Shown here in pieces: positions 55,242-64,000 of a DNA stretch of 64,000 nt. The position numbers and the translations under genes are program-made. The notes beneath the pieces are model-generated. The model was given only the letters and a program-made list of their open reading frames with translations, did not search any database and was not told where the DNA came from. Source of the DNA: Magnolia sinica (lineage: Eukaryota; Streptophyta; Magnoliopsida; Magnoliales; Magnoliaceae); the NCBI RefSeq assembly GCF_029962835.1, contig NC_080579.1, forward strand, positions 83,779,959 through 83,843,958, read 5' to 3'. Each line of letters begins with the position of its first letter. Positions within the stretch are counted from its first letter, which is position 1.

Positions 55242-58200
55242 ATGAATTGCTTTTCCCTCCAAATCTTGCCCTTTCAAAATCCCTATACAGCGGAAAATAC
55301 AAACAATAGACATATCAATCATCCTTCACTCCCTCCAAAACCCAAACTCAAATCAATTTCAGCCAAATTCCGAAAAACCTATGAAGAAACTCCAAAATCC
55401 CCAAACACCCAACTGGTCCAAATCCACCCATCATCTTACTCCTCCCTCATCCAATCCTGCATTGATTCCAATAATTTCGATGTCGGAAAATCCATCCACA
55501 CCCGAATGCTATCAGATGGCTTCCGCCCCAACACATACCTCCAAACTAAGATCCTCATGCTCTATGCGAGGTCTGGCGATCCGGCTGATTTATCCATTGC
55601 ACGCCACCTGTTTGATGAAATGCTTGATCGTAACACGACTACTTGGAACACCATGATTCTCGCTTATGCAAGGATGGAGGATCACGTACAAGTCCTAGAA
55701 CTCTTTCATCAGATGCGAATGTCAGGAATCATACCAGATAAATTCACCTTCCCCAGTGTGATCAAGGCCTGTGCATCTCTGGAAGATGATTGTGGAATTC
55801 TGCAGGTTCATGGTCTGATTCTTAAGACTGCTTGGAACTGTAATTTGGTTGTCGGCGGCGCTTTGGTTGATGGGTATGCAACATTTGGTTCAATGGAGGA
55901 TGCAGAAGCTGCATTTGATGAGATTCATGGAGAGAATGTGATTGCTTGGAATGCAGTTATCAGTGGATATGTGAGGCTGACAATGTTGGAGGAGGCTTGG
56001 GCAGCTTTTCGTCGAATGCAGGGTCTTGGTGTGTGCCCTGACCATTTCAGTTTCGCTACAGCGGTAAGGATCTGTGGTGCTCTAAGATCAATATTTAGAG
56101 GAAAGCAAGTGCATGCGGAATTGATCCAATGCGGATTCGAGAGTGACGTTTTTGTGGGAAACTCTCTTATTGACATGTATGCGAAGTGTGGAGATGAGGA
56201 GGGATGTTTACTGGTTTTCAATTCAATGGCAGAAAGAGATCAAGTGACATGGAACTCAATTATTTCTGCTCAAGCACAATTTGGGCATTTTGATGAGGCG
56301 GTAGTGCTGTTTAAGAAAATGAAGGAATCAGGTCATAAAAGCGATCATTTCAACTTAGGTAGCATTCTTATGGCTTGTGCTGGTTTGGCAGATGTTGAAA
56401 TGGGCCACGAGTTGCATGGTTACCTGATCAGGAATAGGCTAGACATGGACATTGTTTTGGGTAGTGCGTTGGTAGACTTGTACTCGAAGAGTGGCTCCTT
56501 AGAAGCAGCACAGCAAACTTTCGATGGGTTGGTGGTGAGGAATGAGGTGTCGTGGAATGCACTGATTGCTGGGTATGTTCAGCAAGGGCAAGCAGCTGAA
56601 GCTCTTGAGCTTTTCCAAAGAATGAGACTAACAAATGCTCAGCCCGATCAATTTACATTTGCTAGCCTTCTATCTGCCGATCAAGGGAATGGCTACTGTG
56701 GGAAGCAAATTCATGCCCATGTTATACGAACCCTCGACAGACAACATATAATTCTAGAAACAGAGCTGGTTCAAATGTATGTTAGATGTGGAAACTTTAA
56801 GTATGCGCTAGAGGTTTTTAATAGGATGGTAGAAAGGAATGCCTACTCATGGAATACACTGATTGTGGGATATGAACAAAATGGTGACCCCAAGGTAGCT
56901 GTGGAGCTCTTCCATCAAATGCAACTAGAGGGAATAAAACCAGATTGTTTTTCTCTGGCCAGCATGCTCTCCGCAAGCACAAGCCTTTCGGATGCAAACA
57001 AGGGGAAGCAAATTCATGGTTTTGTCGTAAGAAATGCACTTGAAAGGGATAAGGTTCTAACATGCATGCTTGTTGATATATACTCAAAGAGTGAAGTCAT
57101 GGATTATGCATGTAAGGTTTATGACCGAACGAGCAGAAAGGATGTCATCCTCCACAATGTAATGATTTCTTCATTTTTTAGCTATGGTGCAATCAATGAT
57201 GCAAAGCGGGTATTCGATTCGATGGAAGAAAGAAGCACGGTCTCATGGAATTCCATGATTGCAGGGTATGCAAAGTGTGGGTTCTCCGATCAAACATTTG
57301 TACTCTTCAAAATGATGCAGGAACAAAGCATTGAGATCGACAGGTTGACCCTGGTCACCATGATCGACCTGTGTGCTGACATACCAGCTCTTGAGCAGGG
57401 GAAACAGCTGCATGCATGCATGATCAAGAAGGGATTTAGGCATAGTTCGGTAGTCTTGGACAGTTCATTGGTTGATATGTATGCAAAAGGTGGTGATATT
57501 AAAGAAGCCAGGAGATTGTTTGATATGATGAATGAAAGAAATAACATCTCATGGAATGCGATGATCGCTGGGTATGCAAAACACGGCCATATAGAAGAAG
57601 TCCTTACCCTCTTTGATCAAATGCAGAAGGATGGGATATACCCAGATGAGGTAACCTTTCTTTCCGTTCTTTCAGCTTGTAGCCACACAGGAATGGTAGA
57701 AGAAGGATTGAAAATTTTCGTCTCCATGTTAAAAGAACATGGCATTGAAGCAAGAGCAGAGCATTACACTTGCATGGTTGATCTGCTTGGGCGGGCTGGG
57801 CACTTAGATGAAGCAGAGGAAGTTATCAGGAGGATGCCCATCGAGCCTGAGGTGTCTACATGGGGGGCGCTGTTGGGAGCTTGCAGAGTTCATCAAAATG
57901 TGGAGTTGGGATGGATTGCTGCCAAACAGCTCTTCAAATTAGACCCAAAAAATCCTGGACACTACATTTTGATGTCAAACATTTATGCAGCGGCAGGGAG
58001 GTGGCAGGAGGCTGAGGAAGTGAGAAGTTCAATGAAAGCCAGGGGCGTAGCAAAGGATCCAGGTGTTAGCTGGATTGAGATTGATAATGAGATCCAGACC
58101 TTCCATGCCGGGGACCAGTCACATCCCCAAACAGATGAGATTTATGCTATTTTGAAACATTTATCAGCTCGTATGAAGGACATGGGGTTATGTTCCAGAC

Positions 58201-58262
58201 ACCAACTTCATCCTTCGGGATGTAAAGGCCTTCAAGGAGGATTACCTGCTTCAGCACAGTGA
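55242..58262 (+). CDS. PPR protein, PLS class, E/E+ domain; DYW shifted out of frame
   Basis: A single intronless frame of 1006 residues. The Ser/Thr/Asn/Lys-rich N-terminus ([20 protein letters not shown]) may be an organelle transit peptide. From about residue 64 PLS-type PPR repeats follow, marked by WN-x3-I-x-GY helices near residues 132, 232, 333, 435, 533, 635 (HN variant), 666 and 768. After the last repeat come the E domain ([19 protein letters not shown], ~870) and E+ motif ([20 protein letters not shown]). Such proteins bind organelle RNA at specific sites and guide C-to-U editing. The frame ends in unrelated residues ([17 protein letters not shown]) because of a +1 slip at 58185-58187. 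The complete DYW domain follows in the next frame. Whether this is a real mutation or a base-calling error cannot be decided here. Confidence 0.93.
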   Translation: MNCFSLQILPFQNPYTAENTNNRHINHPSLPPKPKLKSISAKFRKTYEETPKSPNTQLVQIHPSSYSSLIQSCIDSNNFDVGKSIHTRMLSDGFRPNTYLQTKILMLYARSGDPADLSIARHLFDEMLDRNTTTWNTMILAYARMEDHVQVLELFHQMRMSGIIPDKFTFPSVIKACASLEDDCGILQVHGLILKTAWNCNLVVGGALVDGYATFGSMEDAEAAFDEIHGENVIAWNAVISGYVRLTMLEEAWAAFRRMQGLGVCPDHFSFATAVRICGALRSIFRGKQVHAELIQCGFESDVFVGNSLIDMYAKCGDEEGCLLVFNSMAERDQVTWNSIISAQAQFGHFDEAVVLFKKMKESGHKSDHFNLGSILMACAGLADVEMGHELHGYLIRNRLDMDIVLGSALVDLYSKSGSLEAAQQTFDGLVVRNEVSWNALIAGYVQQGQAAEALELFQRMRLTNAQPDQFTFASLLSADQGNGYCGKQIHAHVIRTLDRQHIILETELVQMYVRCGNFKYALEVFNRMVERNAYSWNTLIVGYEQNGDPKVAVELFHQMQLEGIKPDCFSLASMLSASTSLSDANKGKQIHGFVVRNALERDKVLTCMLVDIYSKSEVMDYACKVYDRTSRKDVILHNVMISSFFSYGAINDAKRVFDSMEERSTVSWNSMIAGYAKCGFSDQTFVLFKMMQEQSIEIDRLTLVTMIDLCADIPALEQGKQLHACMIKKGFRHSSVVLDSSLVDMYAKGGDIKEARRLFDMMNERNNISWNAMIAGYAKHGHIEEVLTLFDQMQKDGIYPDEVTFLSVLSACSHTGMVEEGLKIFVSMLKEHGIEARAEHYTCMVDLLGRAGHLDEAEEVIRRMPIEPEVSTWGALLGACRVHQNVELGWIAAKQLFKLDPKNPGHYILMSNIYAAAGRWQEAEEVRSSMKARGVAKDPGVSWIEIDNEIQTFHAGDQSHPQTDEIYAILKHLSARMKDMGLCSRHQLHPSGCKGLQGGLPASAQ

Positions 58263-58464
58263 AAGATTAGCAATTGCTCTGGGGCTCATTCGCTTACCTG
58301 AGAATTGTGTGATCCGCATCTTTAAAAACCTGCGCATCTGTGGTGATTGCCATGCTGCAATAAAGCTCATTTCCAAGATCATGGAATGCAAGATTATTGT
58401 CAGGGACACCAAGAGATTTCACCATTTTGAGGACGGGCTGTGTTCTTGTGGGGATTACTGGTAG
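58186..58464 (+). pseudogene. DYW deaminase domain of the PPR gene, +1 frame
   Basis: Directly after ATG at 58182-58184, a run of four G where three would keep frame shifts the reading. In the new frame 92 codons give [16 protein letters not shown], the deaminase motif HSE (in [15 protein letters not shown]), zinc ligands in [10 protein letters not shown], and [16 protein letters not shown] before a TAG. All catalytic and zinc-binding residues of a DYW cytidine deaminase are present. No stop or further shift occurs, so the lesion is single and recent, or an assembly error. Confidence 0.9.
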
Positions 58465-59590
58465 CTGCAGTTGTTGAGGTGTAAGGGTATGAGATAGTGA
58501 GACATCAAACAATTTTTAAAGAAACTGATAATTATTCTATACAAATAGGTGCTTCTCTAACAGTATTTCAACATCAGAGTACGTCTCTTAGAGCTTTGCC
58601 AGGGCCACACACTTGTGCAATAAAGCTCACGTACATGCCACATACGCGCCAGCATAGCACAAACTGCACCACTATAGTGATGTCCTAGCCCAAGAATCAG
58701 TTTGATTCACTGGACAGGTGGGCCACAGTAAAACAAACTTACGGCTATGAGAAATTGGCTGAAGTTTTCTAATCCATCCACCTGTTTCCTACATTGGAGC
58801 TTACATGCTGAGTGGACCAGATTTGGTTTTTTGGGAAAACATGTACGAGGTTGGACCAACCTGATGGATGGATTGGATCTCAACCTATGTGCCAAGCCGG
58901 CCAATGTGTGGCATGTACATGATCTTTATTGCACACAATTGTGCAGAGCTCCATCTCTCAATCCAACACAAAATAAAGAAGCTTCCCCAACAGAAAATAT
59001 GAGTAAAACATACTGGGAAAAACAATCAGCCAGATATGCCATGTGCACAATTTCATTCGTTATTAGCACCTAAGGGATAATGGCTTCCGATGTAGAAGTG
59101 TACTTCATGAGAAATGATAGGGTCCTGACAGCAGAAATATAGTCACCTAATTTGCACAGCCCATAAAGTTGGGCTCGTGATCCAATCTGTTGATCTGATG
59201 GACCAAACTATGGATGGGCGATGTGCTTCAAAAACTCCCAAATTGGAAGATCCTAAATCTTCTATCATTGGCATACACATGGAAGATTCAGCGAAAATAA
59301 AGGTCCAGAAAATAGGTCAGATTGTACCATAGCTGTCAAGCGAAAGGTGCAGACTAAAATGTCCAGAAACACCATTACAAGGAAAGTGCATTTAATAGGA
59401 ACAGAAGTATATGGTGAAAAGCAGAACGATACATACCTGCACATGCAATTAAGGATACACATAAACATATGATAAATGAACGCACAAAATAATTTCATAA
59501 GGAAAAAGGCCTCTAAAAAGAAGCACAATTTATTATTCCCATTAATTGCTATGATTTAAGTCGAATATTGTGATGTATTTAATCCTTCTA
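58465..59590. other. PPR 3' flank and repetitive DNA
   Basis: No further gene. 'gtgggccacagta' and 'gatggatggattggatctc' type repetitive DNA at 58700-58930 matches the style of other non-coding repeats in the window. Confidence 0.4.
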
Positions 59591-60506
59591 GGGCCTGTTT
59601 GGATTTGTGAAAAGCAGAGTAAAGGAAATCATATTTCTCGGGAAACTTTATTTGCAGGAAATTGTGGGAAAGAAAACAGTTTTCCTTGTTTAGCTCTCAA
59701 CAAGATTTTCCTAAAAATTTAGGATCTATAGTCAAATTTGTTGTTTGGCAAAACAAAATTTCCTTGGAAAAAAAAATTCTAGGCAGTTACTGTTGTGTGC
59801 TAGAATAGCACATGTGGCACATGCAGCATGTGTGAGTGCTTGAAGTTGAATTGTGGCAGTCACGGCACATATGAGATGCTTGAGGCTGTACAGTGGTACA
59901 TGTGGCACAATACACACATTAGCACTGACACATGTAGGCACTGAAGCTAGATGGCATAACTTATGCACATTGGCACCATTGGTGCACGTGGCATATTTGG
60001 AGCAATTAAAGATGGACGATAGCACGTGGCACATTCATGCGAGTGAGGTGCTTTGCACGTGTGGCTCCACAGAAGATGAATGGTGGTACGTGTGGCCCAT
60101 TACCATAAGTAGGGTGCAATAGAAGATGGTGGTGTGTGGCACATTAGCACACGTGGGATGCTTGGCACATGCGGGGTGCAAGAGAAGATGAATGGTGGCA
60201 CATGGCATAGTGGCACGTGCGACAATAATGAAAGATGGACAATGGCACAGTTGACACATTGGCACCTGCGAAGTGATTGAAGATGGATGGTGGCACATTT
60301 GGATTTAACCATTGCGAAATTCATTTTCCTTCCATTGTTGGAAACTGCCTTTCTTAGGGGTGGTGGGAAAATAAATTTGTTCATCTTCCAACAAAGTGAG
60401 AAAAGTGTTCCCCACAAATTCCATAAAGAAAGGCTTGACAAATAATGGAAAGTTAGTTTCATGGAAAACAATGTTTCCTTTCAGTTTCATGAATCCAAAC
60501 AGGCCC
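59591..60506. mobile_element. Tourist-like (PIF/Harbinger) MITE, 916 bp
   Basis: A perfect 15-bp terminal inverted repeat GGGCCTGTTTGGATT and 3-bp TSD CTA (59588-59590 and 60507-60509). Subterminal 'ggaaatcatatttc' / 'ggaaaacaatgtttcc' blocks are also inverted. The interior holds a repeat of 'gtggcacat.ggcac' units. Confidence 0.85.
59790..60300. repeat. GTGGCACAT-type tandem repeats inside the MITE
   Basis: Irregular units of 20-60 bp around 'gcacatgtggcac' and 'gaagatggatggtggcac' fill the middle of the element. The His/Cys-rich ORFs here are translations of the repeat. Confidence 0.8.
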
Positions 60507-60900
60507 CTAATCAAAATAGTTACTGTCACACAAACTGCAAACTAGAAGTATTGGCAGAAATTTGGCAGAAATTTGGCAGAAATTTTCCAGTGAGTTGCAG
60601 TAAGCACGATACAGTAATGCTGCTTTGTTCTTCGCAAAATTTAACTTGAAAAATGTTAGGAGAAAAGAAAAGGCCAGTTCACTCTCTCATGCTTCACAGA
60701 ATATGAAATATTAATGAATATTATTATTTCACCATGGTTCTCATAAGACGGAAACTAGCCTTGCATATTACACAAGAGTGTGATTTTAGCATTGCCAATC
60801 AGAGAACATAACATTATCTGTTCATTCATGCAATACACATTATCTTGAGCTAAGGAACACATGAGAACTTCCACACGAGAAGGGAAAAAGTTGAGGAAAG
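60507..60900 (-). other. Probable 3' UTR of the downstream minus-strand gene
   Basis: Non-coding AT-rich DNA follows the stop codon at 60903-60901 on the minus strand. No unambiguous AATAAA was seen. Confidence 0.35.
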
Positions 60901-61018
60901 TCAGAATGGCTCAAAAGGTATAGGACTCATTAGTGTTTCTTCAAGCTCTCGGAAACCTTGGTAGACAGCCTCAGTCTCGCTTTGTGGAAGGGCCAACCGC
61001 CGCACCTCAGTCATATAC
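60901..61018 (-). CDS. Last exon of an unidentified gene
   Basis: The acceptor is GCAATATCAG at 61028-61019. The exon reads YMTEVRRLALPQSETEAVYQ, GFRELEETLMSPIPFEPF and stops with TGA at 60903-60901. The first G completes an Arg codon with the preceding exon. The phase match, good splice sites and protein-like composition support a real gene end. I do not recognise the family. Confidence 0.65.
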
Positions 61019-61196
61019 CTGATATTGCAAATTCAACATGAAACTCGGAAAGGGACAACGCAAAAAGAGTGACAAAGGAAAATGAAAATGACAAGTGTAG
61101 CTCATCATGGTAGCCAAGGCACCTATGTCATGAGAAAAATATCTAAGAATGCAATAAATCTCAAATAACAAAACAAAATACCATATTGACAAATAC

Positions 61197-61255
61197 CTGA
61201 GAAGGATATGGGCAACAAATGCAGTCATACTGTTAATATTGAAGTTCAAATCTCG
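61197..61255 (-). CDS. Penultimate exon of the unidentified gene
   Basis: The acceptor is GAAAGTAG (weak pyrimidine tract), the donor CTCAG|GTATTTG. It reads RDLNFNINSMTAFVAHILL and leaves AG for the Arg shared with the last exon. Joined, the two exons code for about 58 C-terminal residues. Earlier exons should lie to the right, beyond the LINE and Copia insertions. Confidence 0.55.
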
Positions 61256-61299
61256 CTACTTTCAAGATTGACTTGCTGACAAAAAAATTGAGGGAGAAT

Positions 61300-62290
61300 A
61301 ACTTCCAGTGAAGAGACTAAGATCAGGATTCAATTTAAAGGGGAAGATGGCAGAGGCGATCAGGAAGTTCTCTTTTAGTAGAACATTTCCCCAAGAAGTG
61401 GCAAGAGGTAAGGATCTTTGGCGGTTTCGGCAAACAGGGGTTGTCATCCAACGCCTGACGCATTCAGCAGTCTATCTTCCGTTCAACTTTTGTAAGGTCC
61501 AACCCTAAAGGGGAGCTCATCAAGCGATAGCTGAATGACAAGCAAATGGTTGAACTTCAGAAGATTGGCGCTGCAATATGCTAAATACAGGTCAGAGGTG
61601 TTGCAGAGAAAGGCTTCAGAGGTTTTGGTTCCACACCCAGAAGTGGTCCCTGCTGATGTAAAGATCAAATCCTGGTAGAGGTGCTCCTGGGGGTAAGCTT
61701 ATGGATAGGGAGGAAAGAAAATTGATCATCCAAGTGGAAGAGGGATGAACATATAGAGATGAGATGGGGTTGCTAATAGAAAATGGTCCTGCATTGGCTT
61801 TACCTTCTGGTGTCCTCGCAGCAGTGGCCATTGAATCAGTGGACCATCGTAAAATCACAAAGATTGATAAATCAGAGGTGGCACAAAGGAAGATTCTGGA
61901 CTGATTTTTTTTTTCTCTTAACCAATTCAGATTCTGTTTAGATTCAGGAAGTAGCCAATAAGGCAAGTCTTAGGACCTAGGTAGGGGTTGTTGAAACACG
62001 AATTTTCAATTAATTTGCCAGTTGTGCAACCCCAAAGTGATTCCAAGAGAATGATGGAATCCAGATTCTGAAATGGTCGGTGGTCACGACTTGGTGAATC
62101 AGCAAGTTGATTCAGGTTTTATAGCAATCCCGAACATGTGCGACATGTGCAGGAGTGCTGAGGAATCTGGGAAATCAAACATGTTCCTACACTGTTCGGT
62201 TGTGCAGGCTGTTTGGGAATATTCTTCTGGCAGTCGTACAAAATCACCTTAGTTGCAAATGGAACAGATTTTAAGGTTATTGTGAATTGG
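61300..62290 (+). pseudogene. Decayed LINE with zf-RVT end
   Basis: At 62120-62215 the reading CDMCRSAEESGKSNMFLHCS followed by VVQAVW gives the zinc-binding C-x2-C...H-x4-C of the LINE zf-RVT domain. The preceding 800 bp are too decayed to assign securely. The Copia at 62294 interrupts it. Confidence 0.55.
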
Positions 62291-62479
62291 CCTTGTTATA
62301 GTATATATGGGCCTGGTGTGGAACCCCCGGTTTGGTTGTGGGCCTTTGGGCCTACTGGTTTTTTTTTTTTTTTTTTTCCTGTTTTCAATTTTGCCCTTTT
62401 ACTTGGGGGTATTCTATGGAGGAGATGCCTTCTCTTGAGAAGAATCATGCATGGGAGAGGCTACTGTACCTATTGGGAA

Positions 62480-63460
62480 GACTCCGGCGGATTGTCACTG
62501 GCTATATGCTCTTCAATACTACCCTGATGGTAGTATAGCCAGGTATAAGGCCTGTCTAGTAGCTGAAGGGTTTATATAGACATATGGTGAGGGTTATTCT
62601 AAAACCTTTACTCTTGTTGCTAAGATGAACTCAGTTCACGTTATCATTTCTCTTGTTGCTAATCTAAAATGGTCATTACACCAGTTTGATGTTAAGACTG
62701 CATTCTCAAATGGTGATTCGAGTGAGGAAATTTATATGCCTCCTCGTCTTGGTTTTACTCAAAAGGAGCAGGAAAATAAGGTATGTTATCTTAAAAAGGC
62801 AATATATGGTTTCCAACAGGTCCGTTGAGCTTGGTTTGACAAATTTATTAGGGCCTTGATGGGTACTAGATTTTCTCACACTCAGTCAGACCACTCAATG
62901 TTTGTCAAGCAGCTTGTGCAAGACATTGTCATTGTTAGTGTATATGTGGATGATATTATTGTTATAGGTGATGATGCTAGTGGGATTTCTGACTTGAGGG
63001 TCTACCTTAGCAATTTGACATCAAGAATTTGGGGCTGCTCAAATATTTTATTGGCATTAAAGTCTCTTGTTCAAAGAAGAGTATGGTTTTGTCTCAACAA
63101 AAATATGCTCTTAATTTTTTTACTTCAATTGGTAATCCCAGTATCAAACCCTTTATTCCCCATTAGAGCTTAATAAGAAACTTTGGAATGATGACAAGGA
63201 CCTTCTTAATGATCCTTGCATATATTAGTGCCTAGTTGATTAGTTGATATATTTAACCATTACTCATCTTGACCTATCTCATGCAGTCAGTCCAGTAAGC
63301 CAGTTTGTGCATGGCCCTTGCTCCAATCATCTAGAAGTTGTTCGTCACATACTTCACTACAACAAGTCTTTGCCCGGACATGGCATTCTATTTAGTTGTT
63401 ATAATCATCTAAATATTAAAGGTTGTTCAGATGCAAACTAGCCAGGGTCTTCCGACGATC
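62480..63460 (+). pseudogene. Copia reverse transcriptase/RNase H remnant
   Basis: The reading begins ALQYYPDGSIARYKACLVAE, GYSKTFTLVAKMNSVHVI and FDVKTAFSNGDSSEEIYMPP. Then come a stop before AWFDKFI, an intact YVDDIIVIGDD active site, a frameshift near 63000, and THLDLSHAVSPVSQFVHGPC. Ends are typical of the Copia RT. Several stops and shifts make it inactive. Confidence 0.88.
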
Positions 63461-63902
63461 GTCTTTCTGTGATAGGGTATTAGTTTTTTGGGAGAAAAGC
63501 TTATTACATATGAGACTAAGAAGCATATTGTTATTGCAAGATTCAGTGTTGAGGCAGAATATTGAGTTGTGGTGAATAATGCATGTGAGATCTTGTTATT
63601 GAAAAACTTTATTGTTAGAGTTCGGATTTATTGTGACTACTCATATGCCCCATGTACTATAACAATTAGGCTACAATTCATATCGCTTCCAATCCCCTTT
63701 TTTCATTAGGGCACAAAACATATTGAAGTTTAGTGTCATTTTTATTCATGAGAAGGTCACTGCCAACATTATTTCTACTCCATTTGTCAAGTCTACAAAT
63801 CAACTTGTCAACATCTCACCAAGGCCCTTTCAATTGAAGTGGGAAGACATAATAAAGGCAAGTTGGGCATGATTGATATCTACGCCTCCACTTGAAGGGG
63901 AG

Positions 63903-64000
63903 TGTTATATCACATGTGGGCCAGCCGTAGGCCCCTGGTTTGGGTTGTAGGCCTTTGGGCCTATTATTTTATGTTATTTCTTAGTTTTTTCCTGTTTCCA
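63903..64000 (+). repeat. Copia 3' LTR, start only
   Basis: It matches 62294 onward and is cut by the window end. Confidence 0.85.

Larger units (their letters stand above)
62294..64000 (+). mobile_element. Copia retrotransposon, internally deleted, runs off the right edge
   Basis: The 5' LTR starts TGTTATAGTATATATGGGCC at 62294 and the 3' LTR starts TGTTATATCACATGTGGGCC at 63903, preceded by the purine tract TTGAAGGGGAG. Both share 'ggcctttgggcctatt'-like DNA. Directly after the 5' LTR, RT sequence begins; gag, protease and integrase are absent. Total length is near 1.7-1.9 kb. Confidence 0.88.

Noticed and set aside
55381..58512. Short minus-strand and alternate-frame ORFs across the PPR gene
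   Set aside because: They are shadows of the 1006-codon PPR frame.
59732..60471. Cys/His-rich ORFs at 59.7-60.5 kb that look like small secreted or zinc-binding proteins
   Set aside because: They are translations of GTGGCACAT repeats inside a Tourist-like MITE.

Overview
The window is nuclear DNA of a flowering plant. The evidence is spliceosomal introns with GT/GC...AG borders, a PLS-class pentatricopeptide repeat (PPR) gene, Copia and Gypsy LTR retrotransposons primed by initiator tRNA-Met, L1-type LINEs with RNase H tails, and hAT and PIF/Harbinger-like DNA transposons. Many stretches are rich in 'gtgggccc' and 'gccgtccatcc' motifs that I associate with magnoliid intergenic DNA; that lineage guess is inference from memory only. 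Nothing prokaryotic, no operons and no CRISPR were seen.

The main hidden content is one gene stretched over most of the window. From about 39.65 kb down to 4.04 kb on the minus strand lie six exons of a kinesin-light-chain-like TPR protein. They are 79 to 194 bp long and invisible in ORF lists, but they join in phase into 228 codons. The gene continues off the left edge. Four of its introns are 7.1, 11.5, 8.7 and 7.5 kb and are built largely from transposons. The first exon encodes an Arg-rich presequence that suggests an organelle protein.

Intron contents from left to right: partial intron 6 (1-4042) holds a 967-bp hAT-like MITE and a LINE tail. Intron 5 holds a second MITE, then a LINE split by an internally deleted Gypsy element with TSD AGAAA. 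Intron 4 holds a LINE lacking its reverse transcriptase, other LINE fragments and a third MITE. Intron 2 holds a minus-strand LINE split by a 5.7-kb hAT element with a decayed transposase and a long tandem array, then a LINE ORF1-like remnant split by a Tourist-like MITE. Intron 1 holds a fourth MITE, a Copia element and another MITE.

Upstream of the TPR gene (39.8-45.4 kb) a truncated Copia lies between two copies of a ~570-bp segment. From 45.4 to 55.2 kb are a minisatellite, a tandem duplication carrying a 702-bp solo LTR, a 3.16-kb solo LTR of probable Gypsy origin, a fifth MITE and a tRNA-derived SINE.

At 55,242-58,464 (+) is an intronless PPR-E-DYW gene, an organelle RNA C-to-U editing factor type. 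One surplus base in a GGGG run puts its complete DYW deaminase domain out of frame. Further right are a 916-bp Tourist-like MITE, the last two exons of an unidentified minus-strand gene (60,901-61,255), a decayed LINE, and an internally deleted Copia that runs off the right edge. The TPR, PPR and terminal-exon genes are independent loci; nothing shows them acting together.
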